Shown here: positions 26,149 to 34,367 of the stretch, piece after piece
Layout: every line of letters begins with the position of its first letter
Position numbering within the stretch: position 1 is the first letter of the stretch
NCBI RefSeq assembly: GCF_035918155.1
Contig: NZ_CP109327.1
Location: 8,246,001 to 8,310,000 of the forward strand
Reading direction: 5' to 3'
DNA length: 64,000 nucleotides
Source: Streptomyces sp. NBC_01591
GTDB taxonomy: Bacteria > Actinomycetota > Actinomycetes > Streptomycetales > Streptomycetaceae
The notes under the pieces: generated by a model
Seen by the model: the letters and a program-made list of their open reading frames with translations, nothing else
Told to the model about the DNA's origin: nothing
Databases searched by the model: none
Translations under genes and position numbers: made by a program

Positions 26149-28167
26149 ATGAGGGTTGAACTGCCTCCGGGGCCGATGCACTTCGTCAACCGCGATGAGG
26201 AAAAGGCGCGGGCCTTCCGCGCGGTGGAGGAGTGGCAGGGCCGCTCCCGGCCGCTGGTCCTGTCGCTGTCCGGACCGGGCGGTCTCGGCAAGACCGAGCT
26301 GGCCTTCCTGATCGCACGGAAGCTGAGGGACAGCTTTCCCGACGTGTTGTCGGTCGACCTCGACGACTTCCGGGCGGGCGGCGAGCTGGACCCCGGTGAG
26401 GTGCTCGCGCAGCTGCTGGATTCCCTCGGGGTGGAGCCGGACTCACTGGCGCGCCAGTTCAAGGCGCGCTGCAGGCAGTACTGGAACCTGACCTCCGACC
26501 GTCGGCTGGTGGTCGTCGTGGACAACGCGCGGTACGCCTCGGAGATCGTCCCGTTGCTTCCGGCGTCGGGCAACAGTGTGGTGATCGTGGCGAGCCACGG
26601 TCCGCTGCACGACCTGGAGGACGGTGCCGCCGTCGACCTGGTGCTGCCGCCGCTGGAGGACCCGGTGGCGATGGAACTGCTGGAGCTGATCGTCCGGGAC
26701 CGTCGGCTGACCACCGATCCGGAGGCCGCGCGGACGGTCGTGCGGATGTGCGACGGCCTGCCGGCCGCACTGCACGTCGCGGGCCGCTGGGTTCGCTCCC
26801 ACCCTCTGCGGCCGCTGTCACGTCTGATTGCGGAGCTGCGGGCCGAGCTGGACGAAAAGGGGGTTTCCTCAGGGGTGGAGGGCATCTGGGACACGGCCTA
26901 TCGCAGCCTGTCCTCCTCGGCCGCCCTGCTCTACCGGTTGCTGCCCCACCATCCCGGCTCGACGTTCACTCACGAGTCCGCCACCGCGTTGCTGGGGCTG
27001 GGACCGGAGACCTGCCAGGACGCGCTGGAGGAGCTGGCCACAGCGGGGTTACTGGAACTGCGCGTGGTGCAGCCGACGGAGGACGGTCGGATGAGGCTGC
27101 CGGGTCCGCTGCACGCCCATGCCCGGCGCCGGGCCCGCGATCACGAGGCGCAGGGGGAGCCGGCCGAGGCGCAGGAGCGGCTGCTGCGCTGGTTCGTCCG
27201 ACAGGCCCAACTGGCCGACAGGTTCGCCGCAGGCCGGCGGTTGCTCGTCGCAGATCTCTTCGCCCCCGTTCCCGGCGCCCCCGACGTGCCCCTTGAGGAT
27301 CCGGCGGAGACCGAGGACCGCTCGGTCCGCACGGCACGGGCCGAGAAGGCGGCGCGCTGGCTGCACGCGGAACGGCGTGCGTTGTTCGCGTGCGTACGGC
27401 TGGCTCACGGGCGAGGACTGGACACCGAGGCAGTGGCCCTGTGCGAGCCCGTCTGGACGTATGCGATGGACCATCCTCACGAGTCCGATGTGACGGAGCT
27501 GTTCCGGCTCGGTGTGGCCTCCGCGCTCAGGTCCGGAAACGCCGCGTGGCTGGTGCGCATGCGATGCCAACTCGCCCGTCGTCTCTGGGAGTCGGGAAAG
27601 CTGGTCGATGCCGAACGCGAACTCGACGGTGCTTTCGCCGCCCTCGGTCTGCTGGGAGAAACCGATCCGGACCGCAAGCTCCGTGCCTCGGCGATCGAGT
27701 TCCGCGGCATGCTCAGCTCCGTGAGCGGGGACTGGAACGCGGCGGCGGCCGACTTCGCCCGGTCCCGCGAGGTGCACCTGGCGATCCGCAATCACTACGG
27801 GGCCATGCTCCAGACCTACCGGATGGGCCAGGCCGGCGCGGAGCTCGGAGATCTGGAGGCGGCGGCCCGCCTGCTGTCCGAAGCGCATATCGAGGCCACG
27901 GCGCAGGACCGCGCGAGGCTGAGCGCGCGTACCGGATTCGCGCTCGGCGGCGTCCTGCAACGGCTCGGCCGTACCGACGAGGCCCGTCGGCTGTACGAGC
28001 GGTCACTGGACGGAGCACGCCAACGGGGCTCCGGCTTCGACCAGGCTCGCGTCCTCGATGCGCTGGCCGAGCTGGCGGGCGCGGAAGGGGCGAGCGCGGA
28101 GGCCGACGAGCACCGCGCAGCCGCGGACGCGATCCGATGCCGGAACGGCTTGCTCCAGAGGCCTTAG
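26149..28167 (+). CDS. STAND (NB-ARC-like) ATPase with C-terminal TPR region
   Basis: 672 residues from ATG 26149 (GGGAG 10 nt upstream). After HFVNRDEEKARAF comes a P-loop SGPGGLGKTELAF (about 42-54), Walker B RRLVVVVDNARYASE, and an NB-ARC/winged-helix region to about 330. The remainder is helical with TPR-type repeats (for example ALGGVLQRLGRTDEARRLYERSL). This is the architecture of signal-transducing ATPases related to the ATPase-TPR half of AfsR/SARP regulators, but without a DNA-binding domain. Codon 301 (27049-27051) is TTA, so translation should depend on the bldA leucyl-tRNA. The 3' end overlaps that of the next, convergent gene by 4 bp. Role unknown: regulation or defence signalling. 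Confidence 0.85.
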   Translation: MRVELPPGPMHFVNRDEEKARAFRAVEEWQGRSRPLVLSLSGPGGLGKTELAFLIARKLRDSFPDVLSVDLDDFRAGGELDPGEVLAQLLDSLGVEPDSLARQFKARCRQYWNLTSDRRLVVVVDNARYASEIVPLLPASGNSVVIVASHGPLHDLEDGAAVDLVLPPLEDPVAMELLELIVRDRRLTTDPEAARTVVRMCDGLPAALHVAGRWVRSHPLRPLSRLIAELRAELDEKGVSSGVEGIWDTAYRSLSSSAALLYRLLPHHPGSTFTHESATALLGLGPETCQDALEELATAGLLELRVVQPTEDGRMRLPGPLHAHARRRARDHEAQGEPAEAQERLLRWFVRQAQLADRFAAGRRLLVADLFAPVPGAPDVPLEDPAETEDRSVRTARAEKAARWLHAERRALFACVRLAHGRGLDTEAVALCEPVWTYAMDHPHESDVTELFRLGVASALRSGNAAWLVRMRCQLARRLWESGKLVDAERELDGAFAALGLLGETDPDRKLRASAIEFRGMLSSVSGDWNAAAADFARSREVHLAIRNHYGAMLQTYRMGQAGAELGDLEAAARLLSEAHIEATAQDRARLSARTGFALGGVLQRLGRTDEARRLYERSLDGARQRGSGFDQARVLDALAELAGAEGASAEADEHRAAADAIRCRNGLLQRP

Positions 28168-29801
28168 ACCGCTTGCCCGGCCTCCTCGTCCGTGGCCGGG
28201 CCGAGACGAACGCGGAAGGCGCGGTCGCCGATGACACAGTTCAGGCGGAACTGGTCGTCGGGCATGCCCTGTTGGGCGGACGACCAGACGTGGACGGCGG
28301 ACAGTGCGGCGGCCGGGTCGATGCGTATGATCCGGCCGCCCTCGGAACGGGGTTCGACGCGCATGGCGTAAGTGCGTTCGTCGCCGCGGACCTTGAGCAC
28401 GCACAGCCCGGAGGGTGCAATGGCCGCCGCCGAACGGCAGCCCGAGTACTCGGACAGAGCATGTTGTGTCCACCCGGCTGCCGTCCACGTCGCGTCTCCC
28501 GCGGCGGGGGACGGCGGGAGCAGACGGCAGTACAACAGACCGGCGGTGCGGGCGAGTTGTTCGCCCGCAGCGCCGTGTTCCACGGCCAGGTGATGTCCGG
28601 GCGGACCGATCCCGGCGGGGCGCCGGTCGATCCGTACGCCGTCCTCGGAGATCGTGGCGTGCACGTCGAACGCCGCAGGCGTACGCGTGGCGGCTGCGGG
28701 GGAGGGCAGCAGTCGCGGTCGGGTGTGGTGGGTCGGCGGGGTGAGGCCGAGGAGGGCGTACACCTCGGTCCGCAATGCGCTCAACGCCTCGCCCTGACCT
28801 GCGAACGCCGCCCGGGCAGCGGCGTGTCCAGTACCGGGTCGGTACGCCTTCAGTGCCTCCTGCACTGCCTCGGCCGGACCCAACTCCGGTATCCGGCGCA
28901 GGAGTACGTCCATCGGGCTGCCGGGGATCAGCTCGGCGCCGGCTCGGTGGACATTCAGGACCGGGCGGTCGCGAGCCGCGGAGTAGTACAGGGCGGTCGA
29001 CCCGTGGTCGGTGATGAGCGCGTCGGCGGCGATCAGGACCGATGCCCACTCCTCGTACGGGCCGGCGAGCACCATTCCCGCGTCGAGGGCCGGAGACAGG
29101 CGTTCGGTCAACTCGTACCTGCCGAGCCGGCTGCGTTCGTTGGGGTGCACGATCAGCGCCAACTGGTATTCGTCGTGAGGCAGATGGGCCGCCAGCTCCG
29201 CAGGCAGTTCCGGCCGCTGCCGCAACAGGGATTCAGGTCCCCACGTCGAAGCGAGGACGATCAGCGTGCGGGATTTGGTGCCCAATGCCGTCCGGTATCG
29301 GTCGCGGAGGGGTAGTGAGGTGAGGATGCGCTCCAGGGTGGGATCGCCGACGACCTTGGCTCTCTCGGCGGCTCGCGGGCTTGCGGCAGCCAGTCGGGCA
29401 ACCTGATCGGGGTGGGCGAGTGCGTGCAGGGCGGGGGGCGCGTCGTCGTCGGAGGAGAGCAGGTATTCCGGATCCAGCCCGGAGGCCGAGTCGGCGGAAC
29501 CCTCACCCGGAATCGACTTGTTGAACCCCGCTCCGTGCGGGAACAGTACGCGCCGTCCGCGAAGCAGGCCCAGCTCGCCCTTCGGGCTCGCCGTGAGGAC
29601 CAGGTCGTACGTGCACCGGCACGCTTCGTCCCAAGGAAGTGTCCGGCCACCGACGTCGTCGATCACGGAGAGCGCGTCGACTCCGAAGTCGGATCCCGGC
29701 ACCAGGGTGAAGAGGCGGGTGATGCGGTCATCGCCGGCGAAGACCGGGAGAGCGTCCAGGAGGCGGTACAGGGCTACGGCAGACCGCGCGGCGAGAAGGA
29801 C
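28164..29801 (-). CDS. GT-B-like (CDP-glycerol glycerophosphotransferase-related) protein with repeat-disrupted 5' end
   Basis: The conserved frame runs from 29801 (VLLAARSAVALYRLLDALPV) to 28164, about 545 residues, although the first ATG/GTG/TTG in it is GTG 29702 (512 aa). Features: RRVLFPHGAGFNKSIPG, LIVLASTWGPESLL, QLALIVHPNERSRLG, and ADALITDHGSTALYYSAA, which resembles the donor-site motif of TagB/TagF-type GT-B transferases. I recall relatives annotated as translation initiation factor 2 in actinomycetes, a label the sequence does not support. The conserved N-terminus continues upstream into 13 copies of a 7-mer that contain no start codon, so its true start must lie beyond the repeat, in a frame set by copy number. 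With 13 copies it appears switched off or truncated. The ~170 C-terminal residues match nothing I know. Confidence 0.75.
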   Translation of the reverse strand, partial: VLLAARSAVALYRLLDALPVFAGDDRITRLFTLVPGSDFGVDALSVIDDVGGRTLPWDEACRCTYDLVLTASPKGELGLLRGRRVLFPHGAGFNKSIPGEGSADSASGLDPEYLLSSDDDAPPALHALAHPDQVARLAAASPRAAERAKVVGDPTLERILTSLPLRDRYRTALGTKSRTLIVLASTWGPESLLRQRPELPAELAAHLPHDEYQLALIVHPNERSRLGRYELTERLSPALDAGMVLAGPYEEWASVLIAADALITDHGSTALYYSAARDRPVLNVHRAGAELIPGSPMDVLLRRIPELGPAEAVQEALKAYRPGTGHAAARAAFAGQGEALSALRTEVYALLGLTPPTHHTRPRLLPSPAAATRTPAAFDVHATISEDGVRIDRRPAGIGPPGHHLAVEHGAAGEQLARTAGLLYCRLLPPSPAAGDATWTAAGWTQHALSEYSGCRSAAAIAPSGLCVLKVRGDERTYAMRVEPRSEGGRIIRIDPAAALSAVHVWSSAQQGMPDDQFRLNCVIGDRAFRVRLGPATDEEAGQAV

Positions 29802-29892
29802 CGCCCGTCGCCCGTCGCCCGTCGCCCGTCGCCCGTCGCCCGTCGCCCGTCGCCCGTCGCCCGTCGCCCGTCGCCCGTCGCCCGTCGCCCGT
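29802..29892 (-). repeat. 13 perfect tandem copies of heptanucleotide CGCCCGT (ACGGGCG on the coding strand)
   Basis: 91 bp with no mismatch. On the reverse strand every 21 nt encode TGDGRRA. The array abuts the conserved coding sequence of the GT-B-like gene at 29801. Since 7 is not a multiple of 3, gain or loss of one unit shifts the frame. Upstream ATGs: 29976 (frame 0; joins the gene with 12 or 15 copies) and 29902 (joins it with 11 or 14 copies). With 13 copies the gene frame meets TAG at about 29906-29904 with no start in between. Confidence 0.95.
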
Positions 29893-30080
29893 AAGTGTCC
29901 ATTCTAGAGGCGGGCGGTTGGTCGAATCCGACTTTTCCGCAGATCGGGGGTGCTCATTCGCGCCGTCGAACGACATGATCCGATCGTACCGCGCGCCCGT
30001 TGCAGTCGCTGAGAGTGATCCACAACGCACATTCGTCAAGTGTGGTGCGCGGACCGGCGGCCGATCGGGAGGATGGCGGC

Positions 30081-30548
30081 ATGAGTGAGTTGGGAATCGC
30101 GCTGATCGCTGCGGGAGCAGCCATCGCCGGGAGCGCCGCAACCGGTTGGTACACCCGCAGCGCCGGGTTCCGGCAGGCCGAAGCGGCACGCCAGGCCGGT
30201 GACCGCCAGGCCGACGCGCTGCTCGAAACGGTGCGGATGACTCTCCGGGAGCAGGCTGCCGTTCGCGTGCTCGACATCCGGCGCCAGACCTACGTCGCAT
30301 TCCTCGGGGCGGCGGAATCGAGAATCCGGGCCGAGCGGACGGGGAGGGGCCCGGGGGACGACGACGCCCGTCTGGAGTCCGCGTTGGGTGAAGTCGTCCT
30401 GGAGGGACCGGCCGAGGTCGCATCCGCGGCGCGGGATGTCGTCGACCGCCTGCGCCGCCACGAAGCGCCGGACAACCTCCTGAGCGCCAAGGCTGCTTTC
30501 GTTTCCGCTGCGCAGGAGGCGTTGGACGTACCACCTGGTGTTCGATAG
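30081..30548 (+). CDS. Small protein with one N-terminal membrane segment, unknown function
   Basis: 155 residues from ATG 30081 with GGGAGG 8 nt upstream. Residues about 4-22 (LGIALIAAGAAIAGSAATGW) form a membrane anchor, followed by a charged, probably coiled-coil helical body (RSAGFRQAEAARQAGDRQAD and onward). No catalytic motif is seen. I believe this type of short membrane-anchored helical protein is widespread in Streptomyces but cannot name it. Confidence 0.7.
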   Translation: MSELGIALIAAGAAIAGSAATGWYTRSAGFRQAEAARQAGDRQADALLETVRMTLREQAAVRVLDIRRQTYVAFLGAAESRIRAERTGRGPGDDDARLESALGEVVLEGPAEVASAARDVVDRLRRHEAPDNLLSAKAAFVSAAQEALDVPPGVR

Positions 30549-30683
30549 GCCGAGGACCAGCAGGCGCTGGTCATGCAGTTCAACGGAACCACACCGGTCG
30601 GCGCCCCGCGCCTGAACGGGCCTCTGCCGCCACGAGGCCGATGCCGCCGGGACGGTTCGGGCGGTGCCGAACTGTTTCGGCCC

Positions 30684-30689
30684 TAGCGT
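30684..30689 (+). promoter_or_regulatory. TAGCGT -10 box 7 nt before an ATG: leaderless start
   Basis: TAGCGT ends 7 nt before ATG 30697, so transcription would begin at or next to the start codon. No good Shine-Dalgarno sequence precedes the ATG, in agreement with a leaderless mRNA. A -35 box is not obvious. Confidence 0.55.
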
Positions 30690-30696
30690 CAGGGCC

Positions 30697-32271
30697 ATGA
30701 CGCACACGATGCACGAGTTCGACCGTTATGCGGATGTACGGGCGGCGCTCGCCGACCCGGCGCTCGTCCCGGAGTTGCCTGCCGCGGACGGTGGTCCGGC
30801 CGGGGCGAGTGTCGCCTGGTTGCGTGCCACCGTCGCCAGGTTCAGCTCGGGGGAGGCGCACCGGCGCCGACGGGCCCTGGTGGAGGCCGAACTGGCCCGG
30901 CTGGAGCCCGTCTCGCTACGGCAGGTGGCCGCCGCGGGGTCCGGGGGAGACGTACGGGCGCGGGTGGTGCGTACCCTCGCCGAAGCGCTGGGGATGCCGG
31001 AGCCCGGGGAGGTGACGGCAGCGGTGATCGCGGTGGCCGGGGCCTACTTCGGGGGTGCCGACGCGGCCGCTGAGGAGGACGAGGCGGTGGCCCGACTGGT
31101 GGCGCTGCTGGTGCCGGGGGCGGCGGACGAGGCGCGCCTGGAGGCTGCCGCGAACCGCATCGGGTTGCTGGTCCAGGCGTGCGAGGCGACGGCTGCGCTG
31201 GTCGAAGCCGCGGCCGTACGCGACGAACCGCCGGCCCGGCTGCTCCGGGAGGATCCCCCGGTACGGACCATGCGTCGCGTCGCCGTCCGGGCCACCCGGA
31301 TCGCGGGCCGGGAGATCGCCGAGGGCGACGTGGTGCTGCTCGATCTCGCGGCGGCCCATCGCACACACCCCGTACCGCTCGCCTTCGGAGCCCCACCCCG
31401 CGTCTGCCCCGGCCGTGCACACGCCCTCGCCCTGGCCGACGGCCTGCTCCAGCGCCCATTGACCGACTTCGCCCGCCTGCACCACCAGGCCGCCGCCCCG
31501 CTGCTGCTGCCCAATGCCTGGGACCATGCCTCGGCCGCCGCATTGGTGGCGCAGGGGTTCGCAGCCGTTGGTACCACCAGCCTGGGCGTGGCAGCGGCCG
31601 TCGGTCTGCCGGACGGGGCGGCCGCCGCCGTCGACGCGACCCTGGCACTGGCCCGCCGACTGGGACAGGACTCCTTCCTGTTCACCGTCGACGCCGAAGG
31701 CGGATTCAGTGACGACGTGGCGGAAGTGGCCGATCTGGCCCGCAAGTTGTACGACGCGGGCGCGGCGGGGATCAATCTTGAGGACGGCCGTCCCGACGGC
31801 ACTCTCGCCCCTGTGGAGTTGCACGCCGCGAAGGTCGCGGCGGTGAAGGCCGCCGTGCCCGCGCTGTTCGTCAACGCCCGCACCGACACCCACTGGTCGG
31901 GCCACCAGGAGGAGGAGACCGCGACGCGGCTGGCGACGTACGAACAGGCCGGTGCGGACGGGGTGTTCGTGCCGGGACTGTCGGATCCGGACCTGATTGC
32001 CGAGCTGACCGCAACTCTCGTCGGCCCGTTGAACATCCTGTACGCCCCGACCGGTCCCACCCTCGCCGAACTGGCCGCACTCGGGGTGCGCCGGGTCAGT
32101 CTCGGCTCGCTGCTGTACCGCACGGCCCTCGCGGCGGCGGTGGACACCGCGACCGCCGTCCGGGACGGGCGGCCGACGGACCTGCGGGCCCCGTTCTATG
32201 CGGAGGTACAGCAGCTGGCGGTGCCTGGTGGGACGACGTCCGGGCGATCCGCGCCCAGGAAAGCCATGTGA
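30697..32271 (+). CDS. Fusion of a shortened cytochrome-P450-like domain to an isocitrate lyase/PEP mutase-family domain
   Basis: 524 residues. The first ~255 follow a P450 plan in shortened form: FDRYADVRAALADPALVPEL, an I-helix-like NRIGLLVQACEATAALV, EDPPVRTMRRVA, and the haem loop FGAPPRVCPGRAHALALADG with the ligand Cys. P450s normally need about 400 residues, so this is a truncated or degenerate P450 domain. From about residue 260 the sequence switches to the ICL/PEPM family: PLLLPNAWDHASAAALVAQG, FTVDAEGGFSDD (metal site), AGINLEDGRPDG, FVNARTDTHW, VFVPGLSD. The C-terminal half looks catalytically complete as a C-C or P-C bond lyase/mutase. The junction (LTDFARLHHQAAAPLLLPNAW) shows no stop or frame change, so it is a genuine in-frame fusion. 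Confidence 0.85.
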   Translation: MTHTMHEFDRYADVRAALADPALVPELPAADGGPAGASVAWLRATVARFSSGEAHRRRRALVEAELARLEPVSLRQVAAAGSGGDVRARVVRTLAEALGMPEPGEVTAAVIAVAGAYFGGADAAAEEDEAVARLVALLVPGAADEARLEAAANRIGLLVQACEATAALVEAAAVRDEPPARLLREDPPVRTMRRVAVRATRIAGREIAEGDVVLLDLAAAHRTHPVPLAFGAPPRVCPGRAHALALADGLLQRPLTDFARLHHQAAAPLLLPNAWDHASAAALVAQGFAAVGTTSLGVAAAVGLPDGAAAAVDATLALARRLGQDSFLFTVDAEGGFSDDVAEVADLARKLYDAGAAGINLEDGRPDGTLAPVELHAAKVAAVKAAVPALFVNARTDTHWSGHQEEETATRLATYEQAGADGVFVPGLSDPDLIAELTATLVGPLNILYAPTGPTLAELAALGVRRVSLGSLLYRTALAAAVDTATAVRDGRPTDLRAPFYAEVQQLAVPGGTTSGRSAPRKAM

Positions 32272-32312
32272 CGTCACAGGGCACACCGATTCGCGGCAGC
32301 CGCTGTCCCTCG

Positions 32313-33029
32313 TCAGCCTTGATCAGCCGGTGACAGGCCGAGGTGATCGTGCAGTGCGTGTCGACCCGTGTCGGTCACGGCGAGTGCGCGTGTACTGCCG
32401 ATGCGCGTGATCCAGCCGACGGCGAGCGCGTGGCTGCACAGGGCGGCACCCACGGTGCCGGCCAGGTGGGGGCGGCGCTCGGTCCAGTCCAGGCACGCCC
32501 GCACCAACGGCCGGCGCGAGCTGCCTGGCAGGGTGATCCCGACTCCGGCCAGCCAGGCCGCGCCCTCGCCGGTCAGTACCGGCTCGGGCCCCCAGCCCAG
32601 CAGCCCGCGCTCGACCATGGCGTCGGTGACGGCCAGCGAGACCGCGCCGGCCAGGTGGTCGTAACACAGACGCGCACGGGCGAGTGCCTGCTGCCGGCCG
32701 GAGGCGGACAGCGAACGCGGAGCAGCGGGCCGGTGCGGGGCCAGCGCGGCGAGGCTCTCGATAAGCTCGACCACCCTGATGTCGGCCACCCGCAGATAAC
32801 GGTGACGTCCGTGCCGTTCCTCGACGAGGATCCCGCCGCCCACCAGCAGGTTCAGATGAGATGTCGCGGTCGAGGGCGCGACCCCGGCGTACCGGGCGAG
32901 CTCGGTCGCCGTCCATGCCCGGCCGTCGAGGAGGGCCAGGCAGAAGGCGGCCCGGGTGCCATCGGCCATCAGCCGGGCCACGCCCGCCAGGTCCACACCC
33001 ACGTCACGGCCTGCGCGCTGAACGTCCAT
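32313..33029 (-). CDS. ArsR-family transcriptional regulator
   Basis: 238 residues from ATG 33029; the frame extends to GTG 33077, and ribosome-site evidence does not decide strongly. The N-terminal winged helix is typical: LMADGTRAAFCLALLDGRAWTATELARYAGVAPSTATSHLNLLVGGG (read in pieces), then ILVEERHGRHRYLRVAD. The ~140-residue C-terminal part (ARARLCYDHLAGAVSLAVTD...) is a conserved extension seen in larger ArsR-like regulators. No metal-binding Cys pair is evident. It diverges from a GNAT gene, which it may control. Confidence 0.85.
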   Translation of the reverse strand: MDVQRAGRDVGVDLAGVARLMADGTRAAFCLALLDGRAWTATELARYAGVAPSTATSHLNLLVGGGILVEERHGRHRYLRVADIRVVELIESLAALAPHRPAAPRSLSASGRQQALARARLCYDHLAGAVSLAVTDAMVERGLLGWGPEPVLTGEGAAWLAGVGITLPGSSRRPLVRACLDWTERRPHLAGTVGAALCSHALAVGWITRIGSTRALAVTDTGRHALHDHLGLSPADQG

Positions 33030-33163
33030 ATCCCCGATTGTCTCCGATCTCGGTTCGGCGCCCGTCGAAGTGTCCACGCCGTACCGTCGCCGGACGCGCA
33101 GAGCAAGCCTCGCACCTGCACCGGGCTGCGTCGCCGCTCACCCGCCACAGCACTGGAGGAACC

Positions 33164-33709
33164 ATGCCCGAATCCGACACGACCGTCAGTGCGTCCGTAC
33201 GTCCCGGCCCTCGCGCGGGCCTCGTCGTCACCGCTGCGCCGGAGCCCGCGGACATCGCCCTGATCTCCGACGCTCTGGACCGGTTCAACATCCGGGAAAC
33301 GGGAGTCGACGACCGGCGACCGCTCGCGGTCCTCGTCCGTGATCCGCGGACCCACCAGGTGGTCGGCGGACTGACCGGGCGCACTTCGCTCGGGCTGTTC
33401 TTCGTCGATCTCTTCTTCCTGCCGCCCGAGCTGCGAGGCAGTGGCCTGGGCAGCGAGATCCTCCGGCGGGCCGAGGACGAGGCTCACGCCCGTGGCTGCC
33501 GCACGGCCGTGCTCTACACGATCAGCTTCCAGGCCCCTGACTTCTACCGGAAGCAGGGGTGGAAGCACCTGGCAGAGGTCCCCTGCGACCCATCGGGCAC
33601 CAGCCGCGTCTTCATGACGAAGGAACTCGGCACGACGAAGGAACTCGGCACGACGAAGGAACTTGGCATGACGAAGGAATTCGGTGCCCCGACCGGTGAA
33701 GGAGCCTGA
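33164..33709 (+). CDS. GNAT-family N-acetyltransferase with repeated C-terminal tail
   Basis: 181 residues from ATG 33164 (GGAGGAACC upstream). The acetyl-CoA loop is LPPELRGSGLGSEILRRAEDEA, followed by GCRTAVLYTISFQAPDFYRKQGW, typical of small GNATs. The protein should end after FMTKELG, but four tandem copies of an 18-nt unit (33617-33688) add TKELGT-type repeats before GAPTGEGA. Substrate unknown. Divergent from the ArsR gene, 134 nt apart. Confidence 0.85.
   Translation: MPESDTTVSASVRPGPRAGLVVTAAPEPADIALISDALDRFNIRETGVDDRRPLAVLVRDPRTHQVVGGLTGRTSLGLFFVDLFFLPPELRGSGLGSEILRRAEDEAHARGCRTAVLYTISFQAPDFYRKQGWKHLAEVPCDPSGTSRVFMTKELGTTKELGTTKELGMTKEFGAPTGEGA
33617..33688 (+). repeat. Four 18-bp tandem repeats inside the GNAT gene
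   Basis: Unit ACGAAGGAACTCGGCACG at 33617, 33635, 33653 and 33671; the first two are identical, the others differ at two and four positions. The length is a multiple of 3, so each copy simply adds six residues to the C-terminal tail. Confidence 0.9.
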
Positions 33710-33732
33710 TGGACGGAGGGCCCGCTGCCCGC

Positions 33733-34200
33733 GGCGCGGCACCCTGGCCGGCCGAGCAGTTTCGCCCGGAAGCCGAGCTCGTCGGCGGCCGCGGCCAGGG
33801 CTATCGCCGCACCCGCACCTGCGGCGCAGATGATGTCGTGCCCGCAGGCATGGCCGATCTCGGCAGCGCGTCGTACTCCGCGCGCACCCCGACCGTCAGG
33901 TCACCGCTGCCGTACTCGGCGGTCAGCGCGGTCGGCAGATCGCACACCGCGCGATTCACGGTGAACCCGGCGTCCTCCAGCAGCACCGCGAGCCGTTCGG
34001 AGCCGGTTCTCGGCGAACGACGTCTCCGGATCGTCGTGCAGCGCGTGGCTGAACTCCAGAAGCCGGTCCTTGTACGTGTCGAGCCGGGCGGCGACGCGGG
34101 CGACATGCCGACAGACATCGACGTCGACGCACTCCTTGACCTGTGGAACGGATTCTTCGTCTACCGACGTTCCTTCCGCCCCGCGCCCGTGCGCGAGCAC
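33733..34200 (-). pseudogene. M20-type amidohydrolase relic (N-terminal part, at least two frameshifts)
   Basis: Reverse-strand fragments in three frames line up as one M20/AmhX-like amidohydrolase: DRLLEFSHALHDDPETSFAEN, then SERLAVLLEDAGFTVNRAVC with YGSGDLTVGVRAEYDALP in a second frame, then EIGHACGHDIICAAGAGAAI in a third. The metal-ligand segment GHACGHD is recognisable. After about DELGFRAKLLG similarity stops near 33740, so roughly two-thirds of the usual 400 residues are gone. Frame changes and truncation show it is dead. Confidence 0.8.
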
Positions 34201-34367
34201 GAGGACACGGTGCGGCAGCTCGTCGGCCTCGTGCTCGGCGGGACAGGTTGCGCCTGCCCGCCGCGGATCAAATCACCGGCGGCGCGGTCGACTGAGCGAG
34301 CGGCGCGCCGGAGCCCTCCGCAGCGGGCGGGCGCGGTGGGGCCCTGCCCCGTACGGAACTGCCCGAG

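Noticed and set aside
29802..29892. CRISPR array
   Set aside because: The units are contiguous 7-mers without spacers, and no cas gene is present.
29893..30534. Proline/arginine-rich protein encoded on the reverse strand upstream of the heptamer array
   Set aside because: Composition is that of a shadow frame of the 30081-30548 gene; only the part from ATG 29976 onward matters, as a possible leader for the repeat-gated gene.
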